A DNA stretch of 64,000 bases from Citrobacter tructae (GCF_004684345.1 NZ_CP038469.1:2542001-2606000); one strand, 5' to 3'; positions 8,513 to 18,118 are shown, counted from the stretch's first letter. Numbers and translations: made by a program. The notes: generated from the sequence alone by a model not told the origin.

Positions 8513-11176
8513 TTACGCCAGACGCGGGTTAACTTTATCTGCATCGATATTGAATTTGGTGATAGCGTCAGCAACCACTTTCTTATCGATTTCGCCACGT
8601 TTAGCCAGTTCGCCCAGTGCCGCTACAACCACATAAGAAGCGTCAACTTCGAAGTGGTGACGCAGATTTTCACGGCTGTCAGAGCGACCGAAGCCGTCAG
8701 TACCCAGTACACGGTAATCATCAGCCGGTACGTAAGTACGAACCTGTTCGGCAAACAGTTTCATATAGTCAGTAGATGCTACAGCCGGCGCGTCGTTCAT
8801 CACCTGAGCAATGTACGGAACGCGTGGGGTTTCCAGCGGGTGCAGCATGTTCCAGCGCTCACAATCCTGGCCATCACGCGCCAGTTCAGTGAAGGAAGTG
8901 ACGCTATACACGTCAGAACCTACGCCGTAGTCGTTCGCCAGGATCTGCGCTGCTTCACGTACGTGACGTAGAATAGAACCGGAGCCCAGCAGCTGAACTT
9001 TACCTTTGCTACCTTCGAGGGTTTCGAGTTTGTAGATACCTTTACGGATACCTTCCTCAGCACCTGCTGGCATTGCCGGCATGTGGTAGTTTTCGTTCAG
9101 CGTGGTGATGTAGTAGTAAACGTTCTCTTGTTTCTCACCGTACATACGCTCCAGACCATCATGCATGATGACCGCAACTTCGTACGCGTAAGACGGATCG
9201 TAAGAGATACAGTTCGGGATAGTCAGAGACTGAATATGGCTGTGACCATCTTCGTGCTGCAGACCTTCGCCGTTCAGCGTTGTACGACCGGAAGTACCAC
9301 CGATCAGGAAGCCGCGTGCCTGCTGATCGCCCGCCTGCCAGCACAGGTCACCGATACGCTGGAACCCGAACATGGAGTAGTAGATGTAGAACGGGATCAT
9401 TGGCAGATCGTTGGTGCTGTATGAGGTCGCAGCTGCCAACCAGGACGCGCCAGCACCCAGTTCGTTGATACCTTCCTGCAGGATCTGACCTTTCTCGTCT
9501 TCTTTGTAGTAAGCAACCTGCTCACGGTCCTGCGGGGTGTACTGCTGGCCGTTCGGGCTGTAAATACCGATCTGACGGAACAGACCTTCCATACCGAAAG
9601 TACGCGCTTCGTCGGCGATGATCGGCACCAGACGATCTTTGATCGACTTGTTCTTCAGCATCACGTTCAGGGCACGAACGAAAGCGATAGTGGTGGAGAT
9701 TTCTTTGTTCTGCTCTTCCAGCAGCGCACCGAAGTCTTCCAGAGCCGGCAGCTCCAGCTTCTCGGTGAAGTTCGGCTGACGAGCCGGCAGGTAACCGTGC
9801 AGTTTCTGACGCTGAGCGTGCAGATAGGTATGCTCTTCAGAACCTTCCGGGAAGGTAATGTAAGACAGATTTTCAACCTGCTCATCGGTTACAGGAACGT
9901 TGAAACGGTCGCGGATGTAACGCACGCCGTCCATGTTCATTTTCTTAACCTGGTGCGCGATGTTTTTACCTTCAGCGGTGTCACCCATGCCGTAACCTTT
10001 GATGGTATGGGCGAGGATTACAGTTGCTTTGCCTTTGGTTTCCTGCGCTTTTTTCAATGCAGCGTAGACTTTCTTCGGATCGTGACCACCACGGTTCAGA
10101 GCCCAGATCTGCTCGTCAGTCCAGTCAGCAACCAGTGCTGCGGTTTCCGGGTATTTACCGAAGAAGTGCTCACGAACATATGCGCCATCTTTGGATTTGA
10201 AGGTCTGGTAGTCGCCATCAACGGTTTCGTTCATCAGCTGGATCAGTTTACCGCTGGTGTCTTTACGCAGCAGCTCATCCCAACGACCGCCCCACATGAC
10301 TTTGATAACGTTCCAGCCAGCGCCCGCGAAGATACCTTCCAGTTCGTTAACAATCTTGCCGTTACCGGTGACCGGGCCGTCAAGACGCTGCAGGTTACAG
10401 TTGATAACAAAGACCAGGTTGTCCAGTTTTTCACGGGTCGCGATGGTGATCGCACCTTTAGATTCTGGCTCATCCATCTCGCCGTCGCCCAGGAAGGCGT
10501 AAACGGTTTGTTTAGAGGTATCTTTCAGGCCACGGTGTTCCAGATACTTCAGGAACTTAGCCTGGTAGATAGCACCGATTGGACCCAGACCCATAGAAAC
10601 GGTCGGGAACTGCCAGAATTCTGGCATCAGTTTCGGGTGCGGGTAGGAAGACAGGCCTTTGCCATGAACTTCCTGACGGAAGTTGTTCATCTGCTCTTCA
10701 GTCAGACGACCTTCCAGGAATGCACGTGCATAGATGCCTGGAGAGATGTGGCCCTGGAAGTAAATCAGGTCGCCGCCATCCTGCTCGTTGCGTGCGCGGA
10801 AGAAATGGTTGAAGCAAACATCATATACCGTTGCGGAGGACTGGAAGGATGCCATGTGGCCACCCAGCTCGAGGTCCTTTTTAGACGCACGCAGTACGGT
10901 CATGATGGCGTTCCAGCGGATAGCAGAACGAATACGACGCTCCAGCTCCAGATTGCCCGGGTATTCCGGTTCATCTTCAACGGCAATAGTGTTTACATAA
11001 TTGCTTGCCCCTGTACCTGCCGCTACTTTCACGCCGCCTTTGCGGGCTTCTGAAAGCAGTTGGTCGATCAGATACTGAGCACGCTCAACACCTTCTTCAC
11101 GGATGACCGATTCGATCGCCTGTAGCCAGTCGCGAGTTTCGATCGGATCCACGTCATTTGGGAAACGTTCTGACAT
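8513..11176 (-). CDS. aceE: Pyruvate dehydrogenase E1, homodimeric type
   Basis: Thiamine-diphosphate enzyme, 887 residues as in E. coli, that decarboxylates pyruvate and acetylates the lipoyl groups of AceF. The ThDP/Mg2+ motif is seen as GDGEMDEPES followed about 30 residues on by NCNLQRLDGPV. The N-terminus MSERFPNDVDPIETRDWLQ and the C-terminus INADKVNPRLA-type ending are those of the family. RBS AAGGAAT lies upstream. It is preceded by a long inverted repeat in its leader. Confidence 0.98.
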   Translation of the reverse strand: MSERFPNDVDPIETRDWLQAIESVIREEGVERAQYLIDQLLSEARKGGVKVAAGTGASNYVNTIAVEDEPEYPGNLELERRIRSAIRWNAIMTVLRASKKDLELGGHMASFQSSATVYDVCFNHFFRARNEQDGGDLIYFQGHISPGIYARAFLEGRLTEEQMNNFRQEVHGKGLSSYPHPKLMPEFWQFPTVSMGLGPIGAIYQAKFLKYLEHRGLKDTSKQTVYAFLGDGEMDEPESKGAITIATREKLDNLVFVINCNLQRLDGPVTGNGKIVNELEGIFAGAGWNVIKVMWGGRWDELLRKDTSGKLIQLMNETVDGDYQTFKSKDGAYVREHFFGKYPETAALVADWTDEQIWALNRGGHDPKKVYAALKKAQETKGKATVILAHTIKGYGMGDTAEGKNIAHQVKKMNMDGVRYIRDRFNVPVTDEQVENLSYITFPEGSEEHTYLHAQRQKLHGYLPARQPNFTEKLELPALEDFGALLEEQNKEISTTIAFVRALNVMLKNKSIKDRLVPIIADEARTFGMEGLFRQIGIYSPNGQQYTPQDREQVAYYKEDEKGQILQEGINELGAGASWLAAATSYSTNDLPMIPFYIYYSMFGFQRIGDLCWQAGDQQARGFLIGGTSGRTTLNGEGLQHEDGHSHIQSLTIPNCISYDPSYAYEVAVIMHDGLERMYGEKQENVYYYITTLNENYHMPAMPAGAEEGIRKGIYKLETLEGSKGKVQLLGSGSILRHVREAAQILANDYGVGSDVYSVTSFTELARDGQDCERWNMLHPLETPRVPYIAQVMNDAPAVASTDYMKLFAEQVRTYVPADDYRVLGTDGFGRSDSRENLRHHFEVDASYVVVAALGELAKRGEIDKKVVADAITKFNIDADKVNPRLA

Positions 11177-11216
11177 GGGGGTATTCCTTATCTATCTAGT
11201 ACGTTGAGTTATCTGG

Positions 11217-11264
11217 AACCTGTCCCATTGTGTTCTTGCTCGCAAGAGCACAATAAGACAGGTT
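11217..11264 (-). repeat. Long inverted repeat in the aceE leader
   Basis: Two 23-base arms (11217-11239 and 11242-11264) around a two-base centre pair almost throughout: the outer AACCTGTC/GACAGGTT and the inner TTCTTGC/GCAAGAG blocks match, with a two-base internal mismatch and one weak pair. In the pdhR-aceE messenger RNA this would be a strong hairpin about 40 nt before the aceE start. No T-run follows, so it is not a simple terminator. A similar hairpin is present in E. coli as far as I recall. Confidence 0.75.
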
Positions 11265-11341
11265 CTGCGTTTAGTTGCCGCGCACTTTAATTGGCGCTTG
11301 ATTTACAACATCTTCTGGTTAATTTTCTGCCAGAAAAATCA

Positions 11342-12106
11342 CTAATTCTTTCGTTGCTCCAGACGGCGTAAGGCGCGTTCACGACGGCTTTCCTCACGGC
11401 TTCTGTCCAGGAGAATTTCTTCAATAAACGCCAAGTGACGGTGGGACGCTTCGCGTGCCTCTTCCGGCTTCCCGGCGATAATCGCTTCAAAAATACGCGT
11501 ACGGTGACTGCTTACCAGCGGCAGCATATCCCGACGCGAATACAGCAATTCAAAGTTTTGACGGACGTTCTGCGCCAACATCGGCTCCATACAGCGGAGC
11601 AAATGGAGCAGCACCACATTATGCGCCGCTTCGGTGACAGCAATTTGATACTGCAGTACCGCATCAGATTCGCCGTCAAGATCGCCGGACTGTTGAGCAA
11701 GCTCGATCGCATGGTGGAGTTCACGGATACGCGTTTTATCTTCATCCGTGCTGCGTAGCGCGGCGTAATAAGCGGCAATACCTTCCAGCGCATGGCGCGT
11801 CTCAAGCAGGTCAAACTGGGATTCAGGATGGTCGGAGAGCAGCTCTACCAGTGGGTCGCTAAAGCTCTGCCACAGGCTACTCTGAACAAAAGTGCCACCA
11901 CCCTGACGACGAAGCAGCAACCCCTTCGCTTCGAGACGTTGGATCGCCTCGCGCAAGGAGGGGCGGGAGACGTCGAACTGTTTTGCCAGTTCGCGTTCCG
12001 GTGGGAGTTTTTCTCCAGGGCGAAGTGTCCCCTCAAGAATTAAAAACTCCAGCTGCTGCTCAATCACATCGGAGAGTTTTGGTTGGCGGATTTTGCTGTA
12101 GGCCAT
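11342..12106 (-). CDS. pdhR: Pyruvate-responsive repressor PdhR (GntR family, FadR subfamily)
   Basis: Repressor of the pdhR-aceEF-lpd operon, released by pyruvate. The 254 residues comprise an N-terminal winged helix (about 9-75, with LPPERELAKQFDVSRPSLREAIQRLEAKGLL, here noted by its core LAKQFDVSRPSLREAI) and an all-helical effector domain. It is first gene of the pdh operon; aceE begins 165 bases downstream. A PdhR box lies 33 bases before its start, consistent with autoregulation. RBS ACAGGAAATC precedes the ATG. Confidence 0.97.
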   Translation of the reverse strand: MAYSKIRQPKLSDVIEQQLEFLILEGTLRPGEKLPPERELAKQFDVSRPSLREAIQRLEAKGLLLRRQGGGTFVQSSLWQSFSDPLVELLSDHPESQFDLLETRHALEGIAAYYAALRSTDEDKTRIRELHHAIELAQQSGDLDGESDAVLQYQIAVTEAAHNVVLLHLLRCMEPMLAQNVRQNFELLYSRRDMLPLVSSHRTRIFEAIIAGKPEEAREASHRHLAFIEEILLDRSREESRRERALRRLEQRKN

Positions 12107-12138
12107 GATTTCCTGTCTTAAGCCATTTGCCCGGAGTC

Positions 12139-12155
12139 AATTGGTCTTACCAATT
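12139..12155. promoter_or_regulatory. PdhR operator
   Basis: Perfect dyad AATTGGT-CTT-ACCAATT matching the known PdhR consensus ATTGGTnnnACCAAT, just upstream of pdhR. It explains autorepression of the pdh operon. Confidence 0.9.
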
Positions 12156-12670
12156 TCATGTTCTTGACGCTAAAGTAACAAAGTATTCACCTTCTGTCCA
12201 TACAGGTTTTGATTGAAATCAGTAAAGGAGGCATATTTTAACAACATTACAGAAATAACGTTTCAAACATGTAACTATGCACAAATGTTAAATTTACCCC
12301 TCACTGGGTAGTTTTAACGTAATTGAAACGAAAAACTATCCCATCTGAACCGATTCACCTGCTTATTTATCGATATTTGAAGCAAAATTAACGAATAAAA
12401 ATTCAAATGTTCAATTTTGCGGTAGAAAAACGCGTGTTTACAAATGGTTTCTTTTTATTCAACTCGTCATCCTCCCTTCATAAAGCAGGTGCATTCGCGC
12501 TCGCATAACATTATTCTGATCAAGACAAAAGTATTTAGGCAACATTTTACCGACCATTGCCGTAAACAAATTAATACAACAAACGGAATTGCAAACTTAC
12601 ACACGCGTCACTGCGTGGTTCAAAATATAAGTACTCGAAAGATGAAGAGTAAAACCACACACGAGGTTTA
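12156..12670. other. pdhR-aroP divergent control region, with a possible TyrR box
   Basis: AT-rich gap of over 500 bases between the divergent pdhR and aroP. At 12561-12578 CGTAAA-N6-AATACA matches the TyrR box consensus TGTAAA-N6-TTTACA at 9 of 12 arm positions, reasonable for aroP, which TyrR represses in E. coli. A second candidate half site, TTTACA, lies at about 12436. An open frame spanning 12444-12671 has no recognisable ribosome site or homology and is not called. I see no RNA gene. Confidence 0.4.
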
Positions 12671-14044
12671 ATGATGGAAAGTCAACAGCATGGCGATCAG
12701 CTAAAGCGCGGTCTTAAAAACCGTCATATACAGCTTATCGCGCTGGGTGGCGCGATAGGCACCGGGTTATTCCTCGGCAGCGCGTCCGTTATCCAGTCTG
12801 CAGGGCCGGGTATTATTCTGGGTTACGCTATCGCCGGTTTTATCGCCTTTTTAATTATGCGCCAGTTAGGTGAAATGGTCGTTGAAGAGCCGGTTGCAGG
12901 TTCCTTCAGCCACTTTGCCTATAAGTACTGGGGCGGTTTCGCCGGTTTCTCCTCCGGCTGGAACTACTGGGTTCTGTACGTTTTAGTTGCCATGGCTGAG
13001 CTGACCGCCGTCGGGAAATACATCCAGTTCTGGTATCCGGAGATCCCTACCTGGGTGTCTGCGGCCGTCTTTTTCGTGGCCATCAACGCCATCAACCTGA
13101 CCAACGTGAAAGTGTTCGGTGAGATGGAATTCTGGTTTGCCATTATTAAGGTCATTGCGGTCGTGGCGATGATTCTGTTCGGCGGCTGGCTGCTGTTTAG
13201 CGGCAACGGTGGCCCGCAGGCCAGCGTTAGCAACCTGTGGGATCAAGGTGGCTTCCTGCCGCACGGCTTCACCGGTCTGGTGATGATGATGGCGATTATC
13301 ATGTTCTCCTTCGGCGGTTTGGAGCTGGTTGGTATTACCGCAGCAGAAGCGGATAATCCGGAGCAGAGCATTCCGAAGGCCACCAACCAGGTCATCTACC
13401 GTATCCTGATTTTCTATGTCGGTTCGCTGGCTGTACTGCTTTCCCTGATGCCATGGACGCGCGTGACGGCAGATACCAGTCCGTTCGTACTGATCTTCCA
13501 CGAGCTGGGCGACACGTTTGTGGCTAACGCGCTGAACGTCGTGGTACTGACCGCCGCCCTTTCTGTCTATAACAGCTGCGTGTATTGCAACAGCCGTATG
13601 CTGTTCGGTCTGGCTCAGCAGGGTAACGCGCCGAAAGCGCTGATGAGCGTGGATAAACGCGGCGTACCGGTCAATACCATCCTGGTCTCCGCGCTGGTCA
13701 CCGCGCTGTGCGTCCTCATCAACTATCTGGCACCGGAATCTGCATTTGGCTTACTGATGGCACTGGTGGTCTCCGCACTGGTGATCAACTGGGCGATGAT
13801 TAGCCTCGCGCACATCAAGTTCCGCAAAGCGAAACAGCAGCAGGGCGTTGCCAGTCGCTTCCCGGCGCTGTTCTACCCGCTGGGCAACTGGGTCTGCCTG
13901 ATTTTCATGGCGGCAGTGCTGGTGATTATGCTGATGACGCCAGGCATGGCGATTTCCGTTTACCTGATCCCGGTGTGGATTGCCATTCTTGGCGTCGGTT
14001 ATCTGTGTAAGCAGAAAACGGCCAAAGCAGTTAAAGCACATTAA
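12671..14044 (+). CDS. aroP: Aromatic amino acid permease AroP
   Basis: Inner-membrane proton symporter for phenylalanine, tyrosine and tryptophan, of the amino acid/polyamine/organocation superfamily. The 457 residues equal the E. coli length and begin MMESQQHGDQLKRGLKNRHI. The family signature QLIALGGAIGTGLFLGSA is in TM1, and about 12 hydrophobic segments can be traced. The ACACGAGGTTTA upstream holds the ribosome site. It is transcribed away from pdhR and followed by a hairpin. Confidence 0.96.
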   Translation: MMESQQHGDQLKRGLKNRHIQLIALGGAIGTGLFLGSASVIQSAGPGIILGYAIAGFIAFLIMRQLGEMVVEEPVAGSFSHFAYKYWGGFAGFSSGWNYWVLYVLVAMAELTAVGKYIQFWYPEIPTWVSAAVFFVAINAINLTNVKVFGEMEFWFAIIKVIAVVAMILFGGWLLFSGNGGPQASVSNLWDQGGFLPHGFTGLVMMMAIIMFSFGGLELVGITAAEADNPEQSIPKATNQVIYRILIFYVGSLAVLLSLMPWTRVTADTSPFVLIFHELGDTFVANALNVVVLTAALSVYNSCVYCNSRMLFGLAQQGNAPKALMSVDKRGVPVNTILVSALVTALCVLINYLAPESAFGLLMALVVSALVINWAMISLAHIKFRKAKQQQGVASRFPALFYPLGNWVCLIFMAAVLVIMLMTPGMAISVYLIPVWIAILGVGYLCKQKTAKAVKAH

Positions 14045-14050
14045 TTCTCA

Positions 14051-14076
14051 CCCCCTACCTGCAAAGGTAGGGGGTG
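14051..14076 (+). terminator. aroP terminator (weak T-run)
   Basis: Perfect ten-base stem CCCCCTACCT/AGGTAGGGGG (14051-14060 with 14065-14074) with loop GCAA, followed by only TGTT. Confidence 0.65.
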
Positions 14077-14199
14077 TTACCTGCCTCACACTTTCCCGCA
14101 AATAACTGTTTCATCCATATCAGTGGCGTTATCCTGCAACGCAAAAACACCTTCACCAGACAATAATTCTCTCCATATCTTATTTATGGAGCGCAGTTG

Positions 14200-15606
14200 A
14201 TGGAAACCAGTAAACTGTCGGTGAAAGAAAAGATCGGCTATGGCATGGGCGACGCCGGATGCAACATCATATTTGGCGCCATCATGTTGTTTGTTAATTA
14301 TTTTTATACAGACATATTTGGTCTTGCACCTGCTTTGGTCGGCGTTTTACTGCTCTCAGTACGCGTTATTGATGCCGTAACGGACCCTATTATGGGCGCA
14401 ATGGCCGATCGCACACGCAGTAAATATGGTCGATTTCGTCCATGGTTATTGTGGATTGCCTTCCCGTACGCATTATTCAGCGTCCTGATGTTTACCACCC
14501 CAGAGTGGAGTTATAACAGCAAAGTTATCTATGCGTTTGTCACCTACTTCCTGCTGTCTATTACCTACACTGCGATCAACATACCCTATTGCTCACTCGG
14601 CAGCGTCATCACCAACGACCCGAAAGAGCGCGTCGCCTGTCAATCTTATCGCTTTGTGCTGGTAGGCATTGCCACCCTGCTGCTTTCCCTCACCTTACTG
14701 CCGATGGCTGACTGGTTTGGTGGCGAAGACAAAGCTAAAGGCTATCAGATGGCGATGGCCGTGCTGGCCTTTATTGGTATGTGCATGTTCCTGTTTTGCT
14801 TCACGACAGTACGCGAACGCGTACAACCTGCCGTCCAGACAAACGACGATTTAAAAGCCGACCTGAAAGATGTCTGGAAGAACGATCAATGGGTAAAAAT
14901 CTTGCTGTTAACTTTGTGCAACGTCTGCCCGGGTTTTATTCGCATGGCCGCCACCATGTACTACGTCACCTGGGTGATGCAGCAAAGCACGCAGTTCGCG
15001 ACGTTGTTTATTAGCCTTGGTGTTGTCGGCATGATGATCGGCAGTATGCTGGCGAAGGTCTTAACCGATCGCTGGTGCAAACTGAAAGTGTTCTTCTGGA
15101 CCAATATCATCCTGGCGATTTTCTCCGCCGCGTTTTACTTCTTCGATCCGAAAGCCACCATGATGATTATGGTGCTCTACTTCCTGCTCAACATCCTGCA
15201 TCAGATCCCTTCCCCACTGCACTGGTCACTGATGGCCGATGTCGATGACTACGGCGAATGGAAAACCGGGAAACGCATCACCGGGATCAGCTTCTCCGGC
15301 AACCTGTTCTTCCTCAAGCTGGGCCTGGCGATTGCCGGAGCGATGGTTGGCTTCCTGCTCTCCTGGTACGGTTACGACGCTGGTGCTAAAGCACAAAGCG
15401 AATCCGCTATTAACGGTATTATGCTGCTGTTTTCCATTATTCCGGGCGTAGGTTATCTGATTACCGCAGGCGTGGTTCGTCTGCTAAAAGTTGACCGCGT
15501 GTTTATGCAGCAAATCCAGTCAGACCTGGAAAAACGCCGCGCCAACTACCGTGAATTGAATGAATACCATGACGTTAAATCGACTGAACACGTAAGGAAA
15601 GCCTGA
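14200..15606 (+). CDS. Glycoside-pentoside-hexuronide (GPH) sugar:cation symporter
   Basis: Inner-membrane transporter, 468 residues, of the MelB/XylP/YicJ/YagG family. The N-terminus LSVKEKIGYGMGDAGCN is the family signature, and the loop DPIMGAMADRTRSKYGRFRPW is the conserved GPH motif after TM2. About 12 membrane segments are visible. ATG at 14200 is used because GGAG lies 8 bases upstream; an in-frame TTG at 14197 lacks support. Its stop overlaps the start of the GH43 gene by one base (TGATG), so the pair is translationally coupled: the symporter should import the glycoside that the hydrolase cleaves. Substrate not identifiable from sequence; arabinosides or xylosides are likely. No regulator is adjacent. 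Confidence 0.88.
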   Translation: METSKLSVKEKIGYGMGDAGCNIIFGAIMLFVNYFYTDIFGLAPALVGVLLLSVRVIDAVTDPIMGAMADRTRSKYGRFRPWLLWIAFPYALFSVLMFTTPEWSYNSKVIYAFVTYFLLSITYTAINIPYCSLGSVITNDPKERVACQSYRFVLVGIATLLLSLTLLPMADWFGGEDKAKGYQMAMAVLAFIGMCMFLFCFTTVRERVQPAVQTNDDLKADLKDVWKNDQWVKILLLTLCNVCPGFIRMAATMYYVTWVMQQSTQFATLFISLGVVGMMIGSMLAKVLTDRWCKLKVFFWTNIILAIFSAAFYFFDPKATMMIMVLYFLLNILHQIPSPLHWSLMADVDDYGEWKTGKRITGISFSGNLFFLKLGLAIAGAMVGFLLSWYGYDAGAKAQSESAINGIMLLFSIIPGVGYLITAGVVRLLKVDRVFMQQIQSDLEKRRANYRELNEYHDVKSTEHVRKA

Positions 15607-16556
15607 TGAATCAGTGGCCAAATCCCTTTATCGAACAGCGTGCCGATCCGTTTATTCTCCATGACGGCAGCCACTATTATTTCATTGCTTCGGTGCCTGA
15701 ATACGACCGCCTGGAGATCCGTCGGGCTGACTCACTGGAAGGACTACGCTCCGCCACTCCGGTGGTCATCTGGCGCAAACCAGAAAGCGGCCCGATGAGC
15801 GAGCTGATCTGGGCGCCAGAAATCCATCATCTTGCCGGCAAGTGGTACATCTATTTTGCCGCCACCCACACTCAGGCGCTCGACAAGATGGGGATGTTCC
15901 AGCACCGTATGTTTGCCCTCGAGTGCACAGATGCCGATCCGCTGACAGGAAAATGGACAGAGAAAGGCCAGATTAAAACGCAGTTTGATACCTTCGCACT
16001 TGATGCCACCACCTTTAACCACCAGGGAAAACAGTGGTACCTGTGGGCGCAGAAATCTCCCGATATCGCCGGGAACTCCAATATCTATCTCGCAGAGCTG
16101 GAAAATCCGTGGACGATTAAAGGCGAGCCGGTGATGCTCAGTCATCCTGAGTATGACTGGGAGTGCCGTGGCTTTTGGGTTAACGAAGGTCCCGCCGTGA
16201 TGGTGCACGGCGACAAGCTGTTTGTCAGCTATTCCGCCAGCGCCACCGACGAAAACTACTGTATGGGGCTACTGTGGATTGATCTCAGTGCCGACCCGCT
16301 AAACCCGGAAAACTGGCATAAATCACCGCGCCCGGTCTTTACCACCAGCTATGAAAATCGTCAATACGGACCAGGGCACAACAGCTTTACGCAAACGCAG
16401 GAAGGGGAAGATGTGCTGGTATATCACGCGAGAAACTACACCGAAATCGAGGGCGATCCGCTGTACGACCCCAACCGCCATACACGTTTGAAGCTTGTTC
16501 GCTGGGACGAAAACGGAATGCCAGATTTTGGCATCCCGCCTGCTGATACGATTTGA
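15606..16556 (+). CDS. Glycoside hydrolase family 43 (probable arabinosidase/xylosidase), cytoplasmic
   Basis: Protein of 316 residues with a five-bladed beta-propeller pattern of GH43. The three expected acidic residues are visible: Asp14 in RADPFI (general base), Asp133 in LDATTF (pKa modulator) and Glu194 in NEGPAV (general acid). No signal peptide, so it acts on imported oligosaccharides. It shares a TGATG overlap with the upstream GPH symporter. E. coli K-12 lacks this pair between aroP and ampE; Salmonella has a similar one here as I recall. The exact sugar specificity cannot be set from sequence. Confidence 0.85.
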   Translation: MNQWPNPFIEQRADPFILHDGSHYYFIASVPEYDRLEIRRADSLEGLRSATPVVIWRKPESGPMSELIWAPEIHHLAGKWYIYFAATHTQALDKMGMFQHRMFALECTDADPLTGKWTEKGQIKTQFDTFALDATTFNHQGKQWYLWAQKSPDIAGNSNIYLAELENPWTIKGEPVMLSHPEYDWECRGFWVNEGPAVMVHGDKLFVSYSASATDENYCMGLLWIDLSADPLNPENWHKSPRPVFTTSYENRQYGPGHNSFTQTQEGEDVLVYHARNYTEIEGDPLYDPNRHTRLKLVRWDENGMPDFGIPPADTI

Positions 16557-16560
16557 ATGA

Positions 16561-16589
16561 TTGCCCGGAAGCATACAGCAACCGGGCAA
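16561..16589. terminator. Hairpin between the GH43 gene and ampE
   Basis: Stem TTGCCCGG/CCGGGCAA (16561-16568 with 16582-16589) between two convergent genes. No T-run on either side, so termination is only plausible. Confidence 0.4.
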
Positions 16590-16616
16590 CGCCTTGTCGT
16601 AGGTCAGATCAACAAC

Positions 16617-17471
16617 CTAAATTAACGCGCCATAGATGGTTAACACGGCAATCACCACCACCACCGCAAACGACGTTTTCTTCGCCAACGCCACGGCTGC
16701 TTTTGGGGTTTCGACTTTATCGGCGTGCGGTTCACGTGCCAGTGAGAACTGTGCCAGGCGCGTTAATACCTGATACTGCGAGGTATGCAGATCCGCCAGC
16801 GAGGCAAACCACGCGGGCAGCGCCTTCTCACCATGCCCCAGCAGCGCATAAACTACACCAGCCAGACGCACTGGGATCCAGTCCAACACATGCAGAATCG
16901 CATCAATACCCGATTGTAAACGCTGATGCGGGGTCAAATACCGTGCCAGCCAGGACTGCCACGCGCGTAAGAAGGCATAGCCGACCAGCGTCACCGGCCC
17001 CCACGCGCCCCCCACGATCAACCAGAACAGCGGAGCCAGATAAAAACGAAAGTTATTCCACAACAACGCATTTTGCAGCTCACGCAAATACTCCCGCTCA
17101 TTACATTCCGGCGGTACACCATGGATAAGCGTTAATTCGCTGGCCATCGCTTCACGGGCGTGGGCATCGTTGCGGGATGCTGCATTCAGGTACGCATGAT
17201 AATGCAAACGTATCTTGCCAGCCCCGATACACAGCACGCCAATTAAGATCCACGCCACCAGTAAAGGCGCGTTAAACAGCAGTCCATGGAGTGCACGCAG
17301 CAGCAGGAATGTCACGCCCATCGCAATCATCGTCATGCCGAGGGTGCGAATCATAGAAAAATGCTTAATCCGGCGGAAAAAGGCTTCAACCCGATGATCA
17401 AGCTGCCAGTGCTCACCCAGCTTAAACAGGCGCTCGACAATCAGCACCAGTAATGTTGTAAACAGCGTCAT
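16617..17471 (-). CDS. ampE: AmpE inner-membrane protein
   Basis: Membrane protein of 284 residues, the E. coli length, with several hydrophobic segments (residues about 40-60, 65-85, 140-165 and the extreme C-terminus AVVVVIAVLTIYGALI). It has been proposed as a sensory partner in beta-lactamase induction, but its biochemical role is not established. The start overlaps the ampD stop by four bases, so it is translationally coupled in the ampDE operon. Confidence 0.95.
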   Translation of the reverse strand: MTLFTTLLVLIVERLFKLGEHWQLDHRVEAFFRRIKHFSMIRTLGMTMIAMGVTFLLLRALHGLLFNAPLLVAWILIGVLCIGAGKIRLHYHAYLNAASRNDAHAREAMASELTLIHGVPPECNEREYLRELQNALLWNNFRFYLAPLFWLIVGGAWGPVTLVGYAFLRAWQSWLARYLTPHQRLQSGIDAILHVLDWIPVRLAGVVYALLGHGEKALPAWFASLADLHTSQYQVLTRLAQFSLAREPHADKVETPKAAVALAKKTSFAVVVVIAVLTIYGALI

Positions 17472-18031
17472 GTCATCTCCTTGTGTGACGAGGGGGTGAC
17501 CAGGGCGCGAAACCTTTCCCAGTCAAAAGACGGTCCCGGATCGGTCTTGCGCTCGGGCGCAATATTGCAATGCCCGGTCATGTTATTGGCAATCGCCGGA
17601 TAACGCTGAATCAGTACCTGCGTTATGGCCGCCAACTTCTGGTACTGTGCATCGGTATAAGCCAACGCATCCGTCCCTTCCAGCTCAATACCAATCGAAA
17701 AATCATTACAACGTTCGCGGCCCTGATAGTTCGACACGCCCGCATGCCAGGCGCGTTTATCAAAAGGGACATACTGTACTATCTCGCCATCACGGCGAAT
17801 CAGACAATGAGCAGAAACGCGTAAATGGGCGATCTCGGCAAAAAAAGGATGAGCGTTGGGATCAATTGTGCCCGTGAATAAGGCGTCGATCCACGGACCG
17901 CCAAACTCACCGGGTGGCAGGCTGATATTATGCACCACCAGCAAAGAAGGGTTTTCGTCATCCGGGCGGCAATCGTAATGGGGAGAGGGAACGCGTCGCG
18001 CCTCTGTCAGCCAGCCCTTGTCTAACAACAT
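17468..18031 (-). CDS. ampD: 1,6-anhydro-N-acetylmuramyl-L-alanine amidase AmpD
   Basis: Cytosolic zinc amidase that cleaves imported anhydro-muropeptides during wall recycling and thereby keeps the AmpR activator quiet; its loss derepresses chromosomal ampC where that system exists. The 187 residues hold the zinc ligands His34 (VVHNISL), His154 (GHCNIAPERKTDPG) and Asp164, with Lys162 also present. The C-terminal SSHKEMT tail is that of the Citrobacter freundii enzyme and is one of the best taxonomic hints here. RBS GGAGATTCTGC precedes the ATG. Confidence 0.97.
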   Translation of the reverse strand: MLLDKGWLTEARRVPSPHYDCRPDDENPSLLVVHNISLPPGEFGGPWIDALFTGTIDPNAHPFFAEIAHLRVSAHCLIRRDGEIVQYVPFDKRAWHAGVSNYQGRERCNDFSIGIELEGTDALAYTDAQYQKLAAITQVLIQRYPAIANNMTGHCNIAPERKTDPGPSFDWERFRALVTPSSHKEMT

Positions 18032-18118
18032 GCAGAATCTCCTTATTGGTGGTGCTCATATCAGGTTCAGGGTAGCATGTTTCTATCTTATGATTCGTTA
18101 GCTATTTGGAGTTTTATC

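Noticed and set aside
12444..12671. 75-residue open frame upstream of aroP
   Set aside because: No ribosome site, no family resemblance, and it runs through the AT-rich control region.
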